From Bryobacterales bacterium (GTDB taxonomy: Bacteria > Acidobacteriota > Terriglobia > Bryobacterales > Bryobacteraceae): a stretch of 45,255 bases of DNA. The translations under genes and the position numbers were made by a program. Location: positions 51,312-96,566 of the forward strand of contig PLRS01000122.1 of NCBI GenBank assembly GCA_003164035.1, read 5' to 3'. Positions within the stretch are counted from its first letter, which is position 1; each line of letters opens with the position of its first letter. The notes under the pieces are model-generated. The model searched no databases, was not told the origin of the DNA, and saw only the letters and a list, made by a program, of their open reading frames with translations. This document shows, one piece after another, positions 24,218 through 32,888 of the stretch.

Positions 24218-24589
24218 TCACGTACGATAGCTCTGCATTCCTCCCTTGCGCCATTCACTCAGCGTCATCTCCGCTGTGAACGAAACAAGACCTCCATTGG
24301 GCCTCGCAGCTATCTTCTCTAACAGTTCAATGGCATGAGGCTCGTCCAAGGACAAAAGGCCGGCGGCGGCCGCGATCTGGACCTCGCCGTCGTTCGTCGC
24401 CGCTGCGATGCGCTTGAGCGCCGCCTCACCGCGGTCAGGCATCTGCCGCATCTCTGCCAGAATTCTATCGAGACTATCGAATTCCTTGTTAGCTTTTTTG
24501 GGCTCGTTCCGCCTGAGAAACTCGGAACGTCGCAGCGCTATCTTGAGGAACTGCTGCTCGATGTCTGATTCTGAAATCGCCATTTGCAC
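24218..24589 (-). CDS. DUF2019-domain protein
   Basis: A 123-residue protein. I keep the GTG at 24589, since GGAG lies six bases upstream; an ATG at 24583 is equally in frame. The sequence has an N-terminal helical stretch (FLRRNEPKKANKEFDSLD) and HEAT-like helices (GEVQIAAAAGLLSLDEPHA, IELLEKIAA). It closes with the DUF2019 ending FTAEMTLSEWRKGG. The function of the family is unknown; its members often lie near toxin genes, which fits the MazF pair upstream. The strand and a spacing of 30 bases to the next gene would permit a shared transcript. Confidence 0.75.
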   Translation of the reverse strand: MQMAISESDIEQQFLKIALRRSEFLRRNEPKKANKEFDSLDRILAEMRQMPDRGEAALKRIAAATNDGEVQIAAAAGLLSLDEPHAIELLEKIAARPNGGLVSFTAEMTLSEWRKGGMQSYRT

Positions 24590-24619
24590 GGCACTCTCCG
24601 ATCTGCACTGCTGCGAGGT

Positions 24620-26185
24620 CTACCCCATCGCCTTCGCGCAGTTATATCCCGGTGCGCCCATCACGCCGCCTCCGGGGTGCGTGCCGGAGCCGCACAGGTA
24701 GAGGCCGGGGATGGGCGTCTTATAGCGGGCCCAGCCGGCGACCGGGCGCATGCTGAACATTTGGTCCAGGCTCATTTCTCCGTGGAAGATATTGCCGCCG
24801 GTGATGCCGAAGCGGCGCTCCAGGTCGAGCGGGGTCAGCACCTGGCGGTGCTCCACGATGGAGCGGATATTGGGGACGTATTCTTCGATCAGCGAGATGA
24901 CGCGGTCGGCGAAGGGCTCGCGCCATTCGTCCCAGGTGCCTTCGCGCAGAGAGTACGGCGCGTACTGCAGGAAGATGCCCATGATATGCTTGCCGGCGGG
25001 GGCAAGCGACGGGTCGTACATGGTGGGGAGGGTCAATTCCAGCAAGGGGCGCGCGGAGGGGCGGCCGTACTTGGCATCGTCCCAGGCGCGCTCCACGTAG
25101 TCGATATCGGGACAGATGTGCATGGTGGCGCGATGATGCGGGCCGGGGGTCTTGGGGTAGGCCTTGAATTCAGGCAGGGCGTTCAGGGCGAGGTTGATTT
25201 TGGCGCTGGTGCCTTCGATGCGAAAGTTGCGGATCGCCGCCAGGAACTCCGGGTCGAGATCGCGCTCTTTCACCAGGCTCAGGAAAGTCCGCTTGGGATC
25301 GAGATTGCTCGCCACGGCGCGGGCGGGGATTTCCTCGCCGTCTTCGAGCACCACTCCAGCAGCGCGGCCTTCCCGCACCAGCAGTTTGGCCACTTCGGCA
25401 TTGACGCGGATTTCGGCTCCAGCGGCGCGCGCGGCCGAGGCGATGGCTTCCGATACGGCGCCCATGCCGCCGCGCACGAATCCCCACAAGCCGCGATGGC
25501 CGGCCACACCGCCCATCGAATGGTGCAGCAGAATGTATGCCGTGCCAGGCGAGCGCGGGCCACCATTGGCGCCGATCACGCCATCGGTCACCAGGGTGAC
25601 TTTCACCTGCTTGGAGTGGAACCACTCTTCCAGGAATTCGGCGGCGGATTGGGTGAAGATTTTGACCAGCGCCGCCAGATCGCGCGCCGCCATTCCCCGC
25701 AGCTTCGCCGCCAGTTTCAGATAGTCCAGGAAATCCGTCACCCCGCGGGGCGGGAATTGCGGAGGAGCCGTAAGCAGCAGGCCCTCCACGAAGCCGGCCA
25801 GCCGCTCGATCAGTTCTTCATACGCCGGGTAGACCTCGGCGTCGTGAGCGGAGAACTTGCGGATCTCTTCCAGGGTGCGGGCACGGTCCTGCCACATGAA
25901 AAAATGCCGGCCATCGGGAAAGGCGGAGAAAAATGCCGGATCCTTGGCATCCACCTGGTAGCCGTGGCGGGCCAGATCGAGTTCGCGCACGATGCGCTCC
26001 TGCATCAGGCTGGTAAGGTACGCGGCGGTGGAAACGCGGTAGCCGGGCCAAATCTCTTCGGTGACGGCGCAACCGCCCACCATTTCGCGGCGCTCCAGCA
26101 CCAGCACCTTGCGGCCGGCTCGGGCCAGGTACGCGGCCGCAACCAGGCCGTTGTGCCCGCCTCCCACGATAAGGACGTCATGCAT
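24620..26185 (-). CDS. CrtI/PYROXD2-like FAD oxidoreductase
   Basis: A 521-residue flavoprotein. The N-terminal dinucleotide fold is VLIVGGGHNGLVAAAYLARAG with LERREMVGGCAVTEE (residues 5-45). The C-terminal FAD motif GLYLCGSGTHPGGGVMGAPG closes the binding site. The central domain and LEEWFHSKQVKVTLV match the phytoene-desaturase-related group that includes PYROXD2 rather than true CrtI. No carotenoid genes are nearby. It is likely a dehydrogenase of unknown substrate. It starts six bases after the glgB stop on the same strand, so the two genes are probably cotranscribed. Confidence 0.9.
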   Translation of the reverse strand: MHDVLIVGGGHNGLVAAAYLARAGRKVLVLERREMVGGCAVTEEIWPGYRVSTAAYLTSLMQERIVRELDLARHGYQVDAKDPAFFSAFPDGRHFFMWQDRARTLEEIRKFSAHDAEVYPAYEELIERLAGFVEGLLLTAPPQFPPRGVTDFLDYLKLAAKLRGMAARDLAALVKIFTQSAAEFLEEWFHSKQVKVTLVTDGVIGANGGPRSPGTAYILLHHSMGGVAGHRGLWGFVRGGMGAVSEAIASAARAAGAEIRVNAEVAKLLVREGRAAGVVLEDGEEIPARAVASNLDPKRTFLSLVKERDLDPEFLAAIRNFRIEGTSAKINLALNALPEFKAYPKTPGPHHRATMHICPDIDYVERAWDDAKYGRPSARPLLELTLPTMYDPSLAPAGKHIMGIFLQYAPYSLREGTWDEWREPFADRVISLIEEYVPNIRSIVEHRQVLTPLDLERRFGITGGNIFHGEMSLDQMFSMRPVAGWARYKTPIPGLYLCGSGTHPGGGVMGAPGYNCAKAMG

Positions 26186-26191
26186 TGTTAA

Positions 26192-28366
26192 TCATCGTTT
26201 GCGGAACGCGACCACGGCCAGCGGCGGCAGCGTAATGGAAATGCTGTTGGGGTGATTGTGGCGGGGGATCGGCCGCGACGACACCAACCCCCCGTTGCCC
26301 AGGTTCGAACCGCCGAAAAGCTCGGAATCGGTGTTCAGGATTTCTTCGTAGAAGCCCTCTTCCGGGACTCCGAACTCGTATAGTTTGCGCACCACCGGGG
26401 TGAAGTTGCAGCAGAACAAGAGGAAATCCTGGGGATCTTCGGCGCGCCGCAGAAACGCGATCACGGAGTTTTCCCAATCGTGGAAATCGATCCATTCGAA
26501 GCCGGTATAGTGGAAGTCCACCTGGTACAGCGCCGGGCTGGCGCGGTAGAGGCGGTTCAACTCGCGCACCAGCGCCTGGAGCTTCGAGTGGTAGGCGAAT
26601 TCCAGCACGTCCCAGCGGACGCCGACGTCGTGGTTCCACTCCTCGCGCTGACCGATGTCCTGGCCCATGAACAGCAGCTTTTTGCCCGGATGGGCCCACA
26701 TATAAGCCAGGAAGGCGCGCGCGTTGGCGAACTGGCGCCATTCGTCGCCCGGCATTTTGCCCAGCAGCGAGCCCTTGCCGTGTACCACTTCGTCGTGCGA
26801 AATCGGCAGCACGAAATTCTCGGTGAAGGCATACAGCAGGCTGAAGGTAATGGCATTGTGGTGATACTTGCGGTAGACGGGATCCTGGTGGAAGTAGTCC
26901 AGCATGTCGTGCATCCAGCCCATGTTCCACTTGAAGGTGAAGCCCAGCCCGTTCAGGTATACCGGTTTCGACACGCCGGGGAACGCGGTGGATTCCTCCG
27001 CCGCGGTGAAGGCGCCGGGCACGCTGTGCGCCAACTCGTTGAAGCGGCGCAAGAAATCGATCGCTTCCAGGTTCTCGTTGCCGCCGTACCGGTTGGGAAT
27101 CCACTCGCCGGGCTGGCGCGAGTAATCCAGGTACAACATGGAAGCCACGGCGTCCACCCTCAGGCCGTCGATGTGATACTCCTTCAGCCAGAACAGGGCG
27201 TTCGAAATCAGGAAGGAGCGCACTTCGTTGCGGCCGTAGTTGAAGATCTTGGTGCCCCAGTCCGGCTGCTCGCCCTTGCGCGGATCGGCGTGCTCGTAGA
27301 GGGCGGTGCCATCGAAGAATGCCAGGCCGTGCGCATCCTTGGGGAAATGCCCCGGCACCCAGTCGATAATCACGCCAATGCCGGCCTGATGGCAGGCGTC
27401 CACCAGGAACTTGAAATCGTCCGGCGTGCCGAAGCGCGAGGTGGGCGCGAAGTAGCCGATTATCTGGTAGCCCCAGGAACCGGAGAACGGATATTCCATG
27501 ATGGGCAGAAACTCGATGTGGGTGTAGCCCATCCGCTTCACGTACTCCACCAACTGCACCGCCAGCTCGCGATAGGAGAGCGATTCGCCGCGCGGCGTCC
27601 GCAGCCAGCTTTCGATGTGGACTTCGTAGGCGCTGACGGGCGACTTGAGCAGGTCGACCTTGGGCCGCGCTTCCATCCAGGCGGCGTCGTTCCATTTGTG
27701 CTTCGACGTGTCCCAGACCACCGACGCCGATTTGGGAGGCGTTTCGCAGGCGAAGGCGAAGGGGTCGGCCTTCATCTGCTGGTAGCCGACAAGGCGGGAG
27801 CGGATGTTGAACTTGTAGGTGGTGCCCTCGCCCAGCCCGGGGACGAACAACTCCCAGACCCCGTTATTGCGGCGCCGCATGGGATGGCGCCGGGTGTCCC
27901 AATCGTTGAATTCCCCCACCAGCGTCACCACCAGGGCGTTGGGCGCCCATACCGCAAAGCGGACGCCGGCGACGTCGTCCACTTCCGCCAGGTGAGCGCC
28001 CAACGAGCGGTAGGCCTCGTGCAGCGTGCCCTCGCCGTAGAGATAAAGATCGGTATCGGAAATCTGCGGACCGAAGCGATAGGGGTCTTCCAGTTCGACT
28101 TCGCGCCCGTCCGCCAACCGCGCGACGAGTGTATACCGCCGGGGCTCGCCCTCGAACAGCCCGGCATAGAAGCCGCGCGCGTGTTTCCGCAGGAGCGGAC
28201 AGCGGTGCCCGTCCAGAGCTACCCAGGCCGCTTCCGCCTGGGGCAGGAATGCCCGCACCTCCCACCTGGGCCGTTCGTCCTTCGCACGAACCATGTGCGG
28301 ACCCAGAATCCGAAAGGCATCGCCGTGGTACCCGCCGGCTATCGCTTCAATCTCTGAAACAGTCAT
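26192..28366 (-). CDS. glgB: 1,4-alpha-glucan branching enzyme GlgB
   Basis: A 724-residue enzyme that forms alpha-1,6 branches in glycogen. An N-terminal CBM48-type segment (residues about 20-230) is followed by the GH13 barrel. The catalytic residues are visible: nucleophile Asp in DGLRVDAVASMLY, acid/base Glu in FTAAEESTAFPG, and the third Asp in LPISHDEVVHGKGS. The C-terminal beta domain ends with LPPLAVVAFRKR. Length and motifs are normal for GlgB. Its start at 28366 faces the adenosine deaminase start at 28386 with 19 bases between. No other glycogen genes lie in the window. Confidence 0.96.
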   Translation of the reverse strand: MTVSEIEAIAGGYHGDAFRILGPHMVRAKDERPRWEVRAFLPQAEAAWVALDGHRCPLLRKHARGFYAGLFEGEPRRYTLVARLADGREVELEDPYRFGPQISDTDLYLYGEGTLHEAYRSLGAHLAEVDDVAGVRFAVWAPNALVVTLVGEFNDWDTRRHPMRRRNNGVWELFVPGLGEGTTYKFNIRSRLVGYQQMKADPFAFACETPPKSASVVWDTSKHKWNDAAWMEARPKVDLLKSPVSAYEVHIESWLRTPRGESLSYRELAVQLVEYVKRMGYTHIEFLPIMEYPFSGSWGYQIIGYFAPTSRFGTPDDFKFLVDACHQAGIGVIIDWVPGHFPKDAHGLAFFDGTALYEHADPRKGEQPDWGTKIFNYGRNEVRSFLISNALFWLKEYHIDGLRVDAVASMLYLDYSRQPGEWIPNRYGGNENLEAIDFLRRFNELAHSVPGAFTAAEESTAFPGVSKPVYLNGLGFTFKWNMGWMHDMLDYFHQDPVYRKYHHNAITFSLLYAFTENFVLPISHDEVVHGKGSLLGKMPGDEWRQFANARAFLAYMWAHPGKKLLFMGQDIGQREEWNHDVGVRWDVLEFAYHSKLQALVRELNRLYRASPALYQVDFHYTGFEWIDFHDWENSVIAFLRRAEDPQDFLLFCCNFTPVVRKLYEFGVPEEGFYEEILNTDSELFGGSNLGNGGLVSSRPIPRHNHPNSISITLPPLAVVAFRKR

Positions 28367-28385
28367 GAGAATCTAATAGACAAGT

Positions 28386-29360
28386 ATGGACGATTTTGCC
28401 CGCGCGTGGCCCAAAGCGGAACTACATTTGCACCTGGAAGGCTCGGTCGAGCCCGAAACCCTCCATGAACTCGATCCGTCGACCGATGTTTCCGCCTTTC
28501 GCGCGCTCTACCAGTATGCCGATTTCGACGCCTTTCTGAAAGCCTTCGGCGCGGTGAGCAAGCTGCTGCGCACGCCGGCCGATTATGCCCTGGTCACGCG
28601 CCGGCTGCTGGAACGGCTGGACGCGCAGAACGTGCGGTACGCCGAGATCACACTTTCGGCCGGCGTGGTTTTGTGGAAGCAGCAGCCGTTTGCGCCCATC
28701 TTCGACGCCATCGCCGGCGCCGCGGCCGATTCGCCGGTGAAGGTGCGCTGGATTCTGGACGCCGTGCGCCAGTTTGGCCCGGAAGCCGCCATGACCGTGG
28801 CCGGATGGGCCGGGGAGCGACGCCATCGCGGCGTAGTCGCCATCGGCATCGGCGGCAGCGAAGCGCGCGGACCGGCCGAATGGTTCGACGACATGTTCTC
28901 CTACGCCCGCGAAGCCGGATTGCACCTGACCGCGCATGCCGGCGAAAGCATGGGCCCGGAATCCGTCTGGGCGGCCCTGAAATTAGGCGCCGAGCGCATC
29001 GGCCACGGGATTGCGGCGGTGCAGGATGAACGCCTGCTGGCGCATTTACGCGAGTGCGATATCCCGCTCGAAATCTGTTTGACGAGCAATGTGGTGACCG
29101 GTGTGGTGGCGCGGTTAGAGGATCATCCCATCCGGCGGCTATACGAAGCGGGAGTGCCCATCGTGCTGGCCACCGACGATCCGGCGATGTTCCGTTGCAC
29201 GCTAACGGGCGAGTACAAGCTGGCTGCGGAGCGGTTCGGGTTCAGCGAAGGGGAGTTGAGGGGGATTGCGGAGAATGGGTTTCGGTATGGGTTTGGGTGG
29301 GAGGGAGGGAGGGCGAAAGGCGAGGACAAATGCAAGCGTCAAGGACTCCGTGCCCCTTGA
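28386..29360 (+). CDS. add: Adenosine deaminase family protein
   Basis: A 324-residue metal-dependent deaminase that converts adenosine to inosine or acts on a related purine nucleoside. The zinc site is HLHLEGS (residues 14-20) plus His in LTAHAGES. The catalytic Glu lies in that same HAGES stretch, and IGHGIAA follows. The final ligand is in VLATDDPAMF. The Ala/Arg-rich end (EGGRAKGEDKCKRQGLRAP) has no obvious domain and may be extended. ADA-like proteins in Acidobacteria can act on adenine or on adenosine; the subgroup cannot be fixed by eye. It is divergent from glgB. Confidence 0.9.
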   Translation: MDDFARAWPKAELHLHLEGSVEPETLHELDPSTDVSAFRALYQYADFDAFLKAFGAVSKLLRTPADYALVTRRLLERLDAQNVRYAEITLSAGVVLWKQQPFAPIFDAIAGAAADSPVKVRWILDAVRQFGPEAAMTVAGWAGERRHRGVVAIGIGGSEARGPAEWFDDMFSYAREAGLHLTAHAGESMGPESVWAALKLGAERIGHGIAAVQDERLLAHLRECDIPLEICLTSNVVTGVVARLEDHPIRRLYEAGVPIVLATDDPAMFRCTLTGEYKLAAERFGFSEGELRGIAENGFRYGFGWEGGRAKGEDKCKRQGLRAP

Positions 29361-29385
29361 TTGGCGGGCGAATCGAGAGCCCTCG

Positions 29386-30612
29386 TTACAGAATGCTACG
29401 GATTAAGGGCAAGCGGCGCAGAACGAGAGAGACGACGCCGTAGCTGGCGAGGAGGGCCGCCACGGCGGCGATGGCAAATTTGGCGACGGGCGGCCATCCG
29501 TACGGCATCATCAGAAGCGTGATGGCAATCAGCACCGGCGGGTGTATGAAGTAAACACCGAAGGAGTTGTCGGCCAAAAACGCCTCTGCTCGGTTACGGT
29601 GGTTGCAGAACCACCGGTAGAGCACCAGCAAACCTGTGCAGATCGTCACGCAGTAGTAGGATTCCCAGAACGCATACATGGCGCTGGGCAGATTCCAGCC
29701 GCCGTTGAGCAGATGCATGCTGTTGGGAATGGTTCTAAGAACCATGACCATTGCAATCCACAACGCCGGTGCAGCCAGTGCACCGAGAGCCAGCGCGGTA
29801 AACCCCATTTTGTCGTCAAGCAGTTCCAGCCAGCGCCCGCGCCGTGCCACGATGCCTAATGAGAACAGAACGACATATTGCGCAAAGAAGCAAAGCTGCA
29901 TGTTGAATACGTTGGTCCCCATGGGCTGCACAGTGCGAATGAGAAAAGCCACTATCCATATCGCCGTGCCGGTGAGCCAAAGGTGCCGCCATTTGGGCTT
30001 GACCGCGACAGGGTTTACCGCACCGGGGCGGATCATTTTCCAGCAAACGTAGATGACGTTGAAGAAGAATAGCGCAACCGCAAACCACATTGGCCCGCTG
30101 CCGGCCAGAAAACGAAAGCTGGCGATGTATCGCCAGTAGCCGTTTGCGAAATCGTTCTTCCACCAGTGCAGCAGAAACTGGCCCGTGAAGGGATGAACGA
30201 CAAGCATGAAGAGCAGGGAAGGGATGCCCAATCGGACGAAGCGACCGCGCAAGAATCGCGCTGCTCCCTTGTGGTCATAAGAGATGGGGACAAAGAGCCC
30301 TGCCAGGAAGAAGAGAAAACCCATGAAAAAGCCCTGACAAAGGCTTAGGAAAAGCCTGAAGAAGAGTTGCGATAACGCCGAAAGAGAGGACCTTTCCACG
30401 TAATACCAACTGCCGAAGCCACTGTATGTGCAGGCAGAATGCACCGCCACGACGAGAAAGATCATCGTCCATCGGAGATTGTCTATGTAGTCAAGTCTAG
30501 CCGTAGCCGGTCTGGCAATGTCTTGCAATGTGTTGGTGTTCCCCTTTCTTGGGAGACACAGATTTACCAATGCAGCCGTCCCGAGGATGGGGCGTGCCCC
30601 CAAAGAAAGCAA
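29386..30612 (-). CDS. Membrane acyltransferase (acyltransferase-3 family)
   Basis: About 408 residues with around ten membrane segments. The typical first motif is LDYIDNLRWTMIFLVVAVHSA with the family His near residue 58. Later segments include GFFMGFLFFLAGLFVP, GPMWFAVALFFFNVIYV and the ending DNSFGVYFIHPPVLIAITLLM. Members transfer acyl groups to sugars or to surface polymers, or act as OafA/OpgC-like enzymes. The start is uncertain: the ATG at 30612 is possible, but the first 30 residues are unlike the rest. It is convergent with the deaminase. The substrate is unknown. Confidence 0.85.
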   Translation of the reverse strand: MLSLGARPILGTAALVNLCLPRKGNTNTLQDIARPATARLDYIDNLRWTMIFLVVAVHSACTYSGFGSWYYVERSSLSALSQLFFRLFLSLCQGFFMGFLFFLAGLFVPISYDHKGAARFLRGRFVRLGIPSLLFMLVVHPFTGQFLLHWWKNDFANGYWRYIASFRFLAGSGPMWFAVALFFFNVIYVCWKMIRPGAVNPVAVKPKWRHLWLTGTAIWIVAFLIRTVQPMGTNVFNMQLCFFAQYVVLFSLGIVARRGRWLELLDDKMGFTALALGALAAPALWIAMVMVLRTIPNSMHLLNGGWNLPSAMYAFWESYYCVTICTGLLVLYRWFCNHRNRAEAFLADNSFGVYFIHPPVLIAITLLMMPYGWPPVAKFAIAAVAALLASYGVVSLVLRRLPLIRSIL

Positions 30613-31055
30613 TACGGGAACATGCCCAGGAAGGTTCCCACCTTATTGGACCACAAGGGTTTAAATCGGCCGTCCAGCCGTGCGCAGCCCGGAGTGCCGC
30701 GGTGGAACCGGCTGGCGGATTGCCTCGCCACCGTAAATTCTTATCCGCGGAATAGAAAGATTTTGTGCCTGAATACATTGTCGGCGGCAATGCAGTCTGC
30801 CATACTGGCGTCATGTTGAGGGCGCCCATGAGCCGGTCCGCGCGTGCGCATATTTCGCACGACGTGTTTCTTCGACTGACGGCCATGGACGTCTGCTGTG
30901 GCCCGCCCCGCCGCGACTGATCGCAACGCCTCGAAAATCATCGGTAAAGGAATTCAGGGTAGGAGTCGTGTGTACATGAACGAGACTTGCGTGTTCGTGG
31001 CAGGGGCCGTTTGGCCGCACGAGCGGAAGCGGGGCGCCGACAGGGAGCCGGAGAG
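30613..31055. other. Intergenic region, no gene found
   Basis: This gap separates the divergent acyltransferase and amidase genes. Both strands hold only short frames without family resemblance. The last 14 bases carry AGGGAG at 31042-31047, a ribosome binding site eight bases before the amidase GTG. I see no repeat, hairpin or RNA gene. Confidence 0.6.
31042..31047 (+). promoter_or_regulatory. Ribosome binding site for the amidase
   Basis: AGGGAG lies eight bases upstream of the GTG at 31056 and decides for that start over the TTG at 30987. Confidence 0.55.
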
Positions 31056-32855
31056 GTGACCCTGGCGCCCACTTCGATTCCCCTTGATGTCGGGCGGCTG
31101 CGGGCGGCGTATAAGTCCGGCGCGGCGCGTCCTTCGGAAGTCATCGCGGGGATCTATGAGCGAATCGGCTCATCGCCGCTGGAACCGGTTTGGATTTCGG
31201 TGGTGCCGCGGCGGGTGGCGCTCGAACGCGCGCGGGTGCTGGAAAACGATCCGCTGGGAACGGCGCGGCCGCTTTATGGAGTGCCCTTCGCGGTAAATGA
31301 CAACATCGACTTGAAGGGCTTGCCGACTACCGCCGGATGCCCCGCCTACACCTACACTCCTCAGCGCAACGCCACCGTGGTGCAAGCGCTGGTCGACGCC
31401 GGGGCGATTCCCATCGGCAAAACCAATCTGGATCCATTCGCCGCCGGGTTGGCGGGAACGCAGTCGCCCTATGGGGCCTGCACGAACGTTTTCGGCGCGC
31501 GCTATATCGCGGGAGGGTCGAGCGCCGGCTCGGCGGTGGCCGTGGCTTCCGGCCTGGTGAGTTTCGCGCTGGGAACGGATACGGCCGGCTCGGGGCGGGT
31601 GCCCGCGGCGTGCAACAACCTGGTAGGCTTGAAACCGACTCGCGGGCTGCTCAGCACCGATGGCGTAGTGCCGGCGTGCCGCAGCCTGGATTGCGTTTCC
31701 ATCCTCGCCCACACCGGCTTCGGCGCGCACCTGGTTTGGCTGGCGGCGCGCGGTTTCGACCCCGGCGATCCTTACTCGCGCACGCCGCGCATCGGGGAAG
31801 GCGCGGCGCCTTGGCTGGGTGGGCCGTTTCGCTTTGGCGTGCCCGCCGCCGATCAACTGGAGTTCTTTGGCGACGAGCAAGCCGCCGGGCTGTATCGGCA
31901 AGCGATCGCCGATATGGAGGCGCTGGGCGGCAAGCGAGCGGAGATCGATTTCGCCCCGTTCCGTGCCGCCGGCGAGCTCGTCGATTCCGGCCCTTGGGCG
32001 GCCGAGCGGGTGGCCGCTATCGGCGGATTCGTCGAATCCCACGGGGATGAAATACCTCCCGTGGTGCGCGAGGTGATTACCCGCGCCCGGCGATTCTCGG
32101 CTGTCGACGCTTACCGGGCCGAGTATAAGCTGAAGGATTTGCGCCGCGCCACCGAAGCCGAGTGGTCCCGCATGGATATTCTGTTTCTGCCCACTACCGG
32201 CACCGTCTACACGCGGGAAGCGGTGGAAGCCGATCCCGTCCCCTTGAACAGCAACCTCGGCTACTACACCAATTTCGCCAACCTGCTGGATCTGGCGGCA
32301 GTGGCCGTGCCGGCGGGTTTCCGCCGCAATAGAGTGCCGTTTGGAGTTTCGCTCATTGGACCGGCCTTCACCGACGAGGCCCTATTGGCCCTGGCCGACC
32401 GCTTCCATCGCACCCAAGCCGCGCCACCCGAGCCGCCCATCGACCTGGCCGGTTGCCGGCCGGGTTGCATCAACCTGGCGGTGGTGGGCGATCACCTTAC
32501 CGGGCAACCGCTGAACCACCAACTCACCGATCGCGGCGCCCGCCTCGTGTGTGCCTGCCGTACGGCGCCGCACTATCGTTTATACAAGCTGGACGGCGCC
32601 ATGCCGCCCAAACCGGGCCTGGTGCGCGACGACAGTTTTCACGGACCGGGAATCGAAGTGGAAGTCTGGGCCATGCCGGAGGATCAGTTGGGCGGCTTTG
32701 TGACAGGGATACCCGCCCCGCTTAGCATGGGTACGGTCGCACTGGAGGATGGCGCCACGGTTCAATGTTTTATCGCCGAACCGTACGCGCTTCGCCACGC
32801 CACCGAAATCACCCAACATGCCGGCTGGCGCAATTACCTGGCGCAACATCGGTAG
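31056..32855 (+). CDS. atzF: AtzF-like allophanate hydrolase, catalytic Lys replaced
   Basis: A 599-residue protein from the GTG at 31056. The N-terminal amidase-signature domain (about 30-450) has the Ser-rich loop GGSSAGSAVAVASG and the nucleophile loop GTDTAGSGRVPAACNN. The C-terminal domain, with LVCACRTAPHYRLYKLDG and VEVWAMPEDQLGGFVTGIP, is the AtzF-type domain. Allophanate hydrolase converts allophanate to ammonia and carbon dioxide after urea carboxylation or in s-triazine breakdown. The catalytic Lys normally reads VKDNID; here it is VNDNID (codon AAT), so the Ser-cis-Ser-Lys triad is incomplete. Either the enzyme is inactive, it has a changed role, or the base is wrong. No urea carboxylase is in the window. 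Confidence 0.85.
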   Translation: MTLAPTSIPLDVGRLRAAYKSGAARPSEVIAGIYERIGSSPLEPVWISVVPRRVALERARVLENDPLGTARPLYGVPFAVNDNIDLKGLPTTAGCPAYTYTPQRNATVVQALVDAGAIPIGKTNLDPFAAGLAGTQSPYGACTNVFGARYIAGGSSAGSAVAVASGLVSFALGTDTAGSGRVPAACNNLVGLKPTRGLLSTDGVVPACRSLDCVSILAHTGFGAHLVWLAARGFDPGDPYSRTPRIGEGAAPWLGGPFRFGVPAADQLEFFGDEQAAGLYRQAIADMEALGGKRAEIDFAPFRAAGELVDSGPWAAERVAAIGGFVESHGDEIPPVVREVITRARRFSAVDAYRAEYKLKDLRRATEAEWSRMDILFLPTTGTVYTREAVEADPVPLNSNLGYYTNFANLLDLAAVAVPAGFRRNRVPFGVSLIGPAFTDEALLALADRFHRTQAAPPEPPIDLAGCRPGCINLAVVGDHLTGQPLNHQLTDRGARLVCACRTAPHYRLYKLDGAMPPKPGLVRDDSFHGPGIEVEVWAMPEDQLGGFVTGIPAPLSMGTVALEDGATVQCFIAEPYALRHATEITQHAGWRNYLAQHR

Positions 32856-32888
32856 AAGGCCTGGAAGTGGAGGCTGAGAAGGCTGCCA

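Noticed and set aside
26480-28357. A 625-residue plus-strand frame opposite glgB
   Set aside because: It mirrors the GlgB gene in antisense and has no motif of its own.
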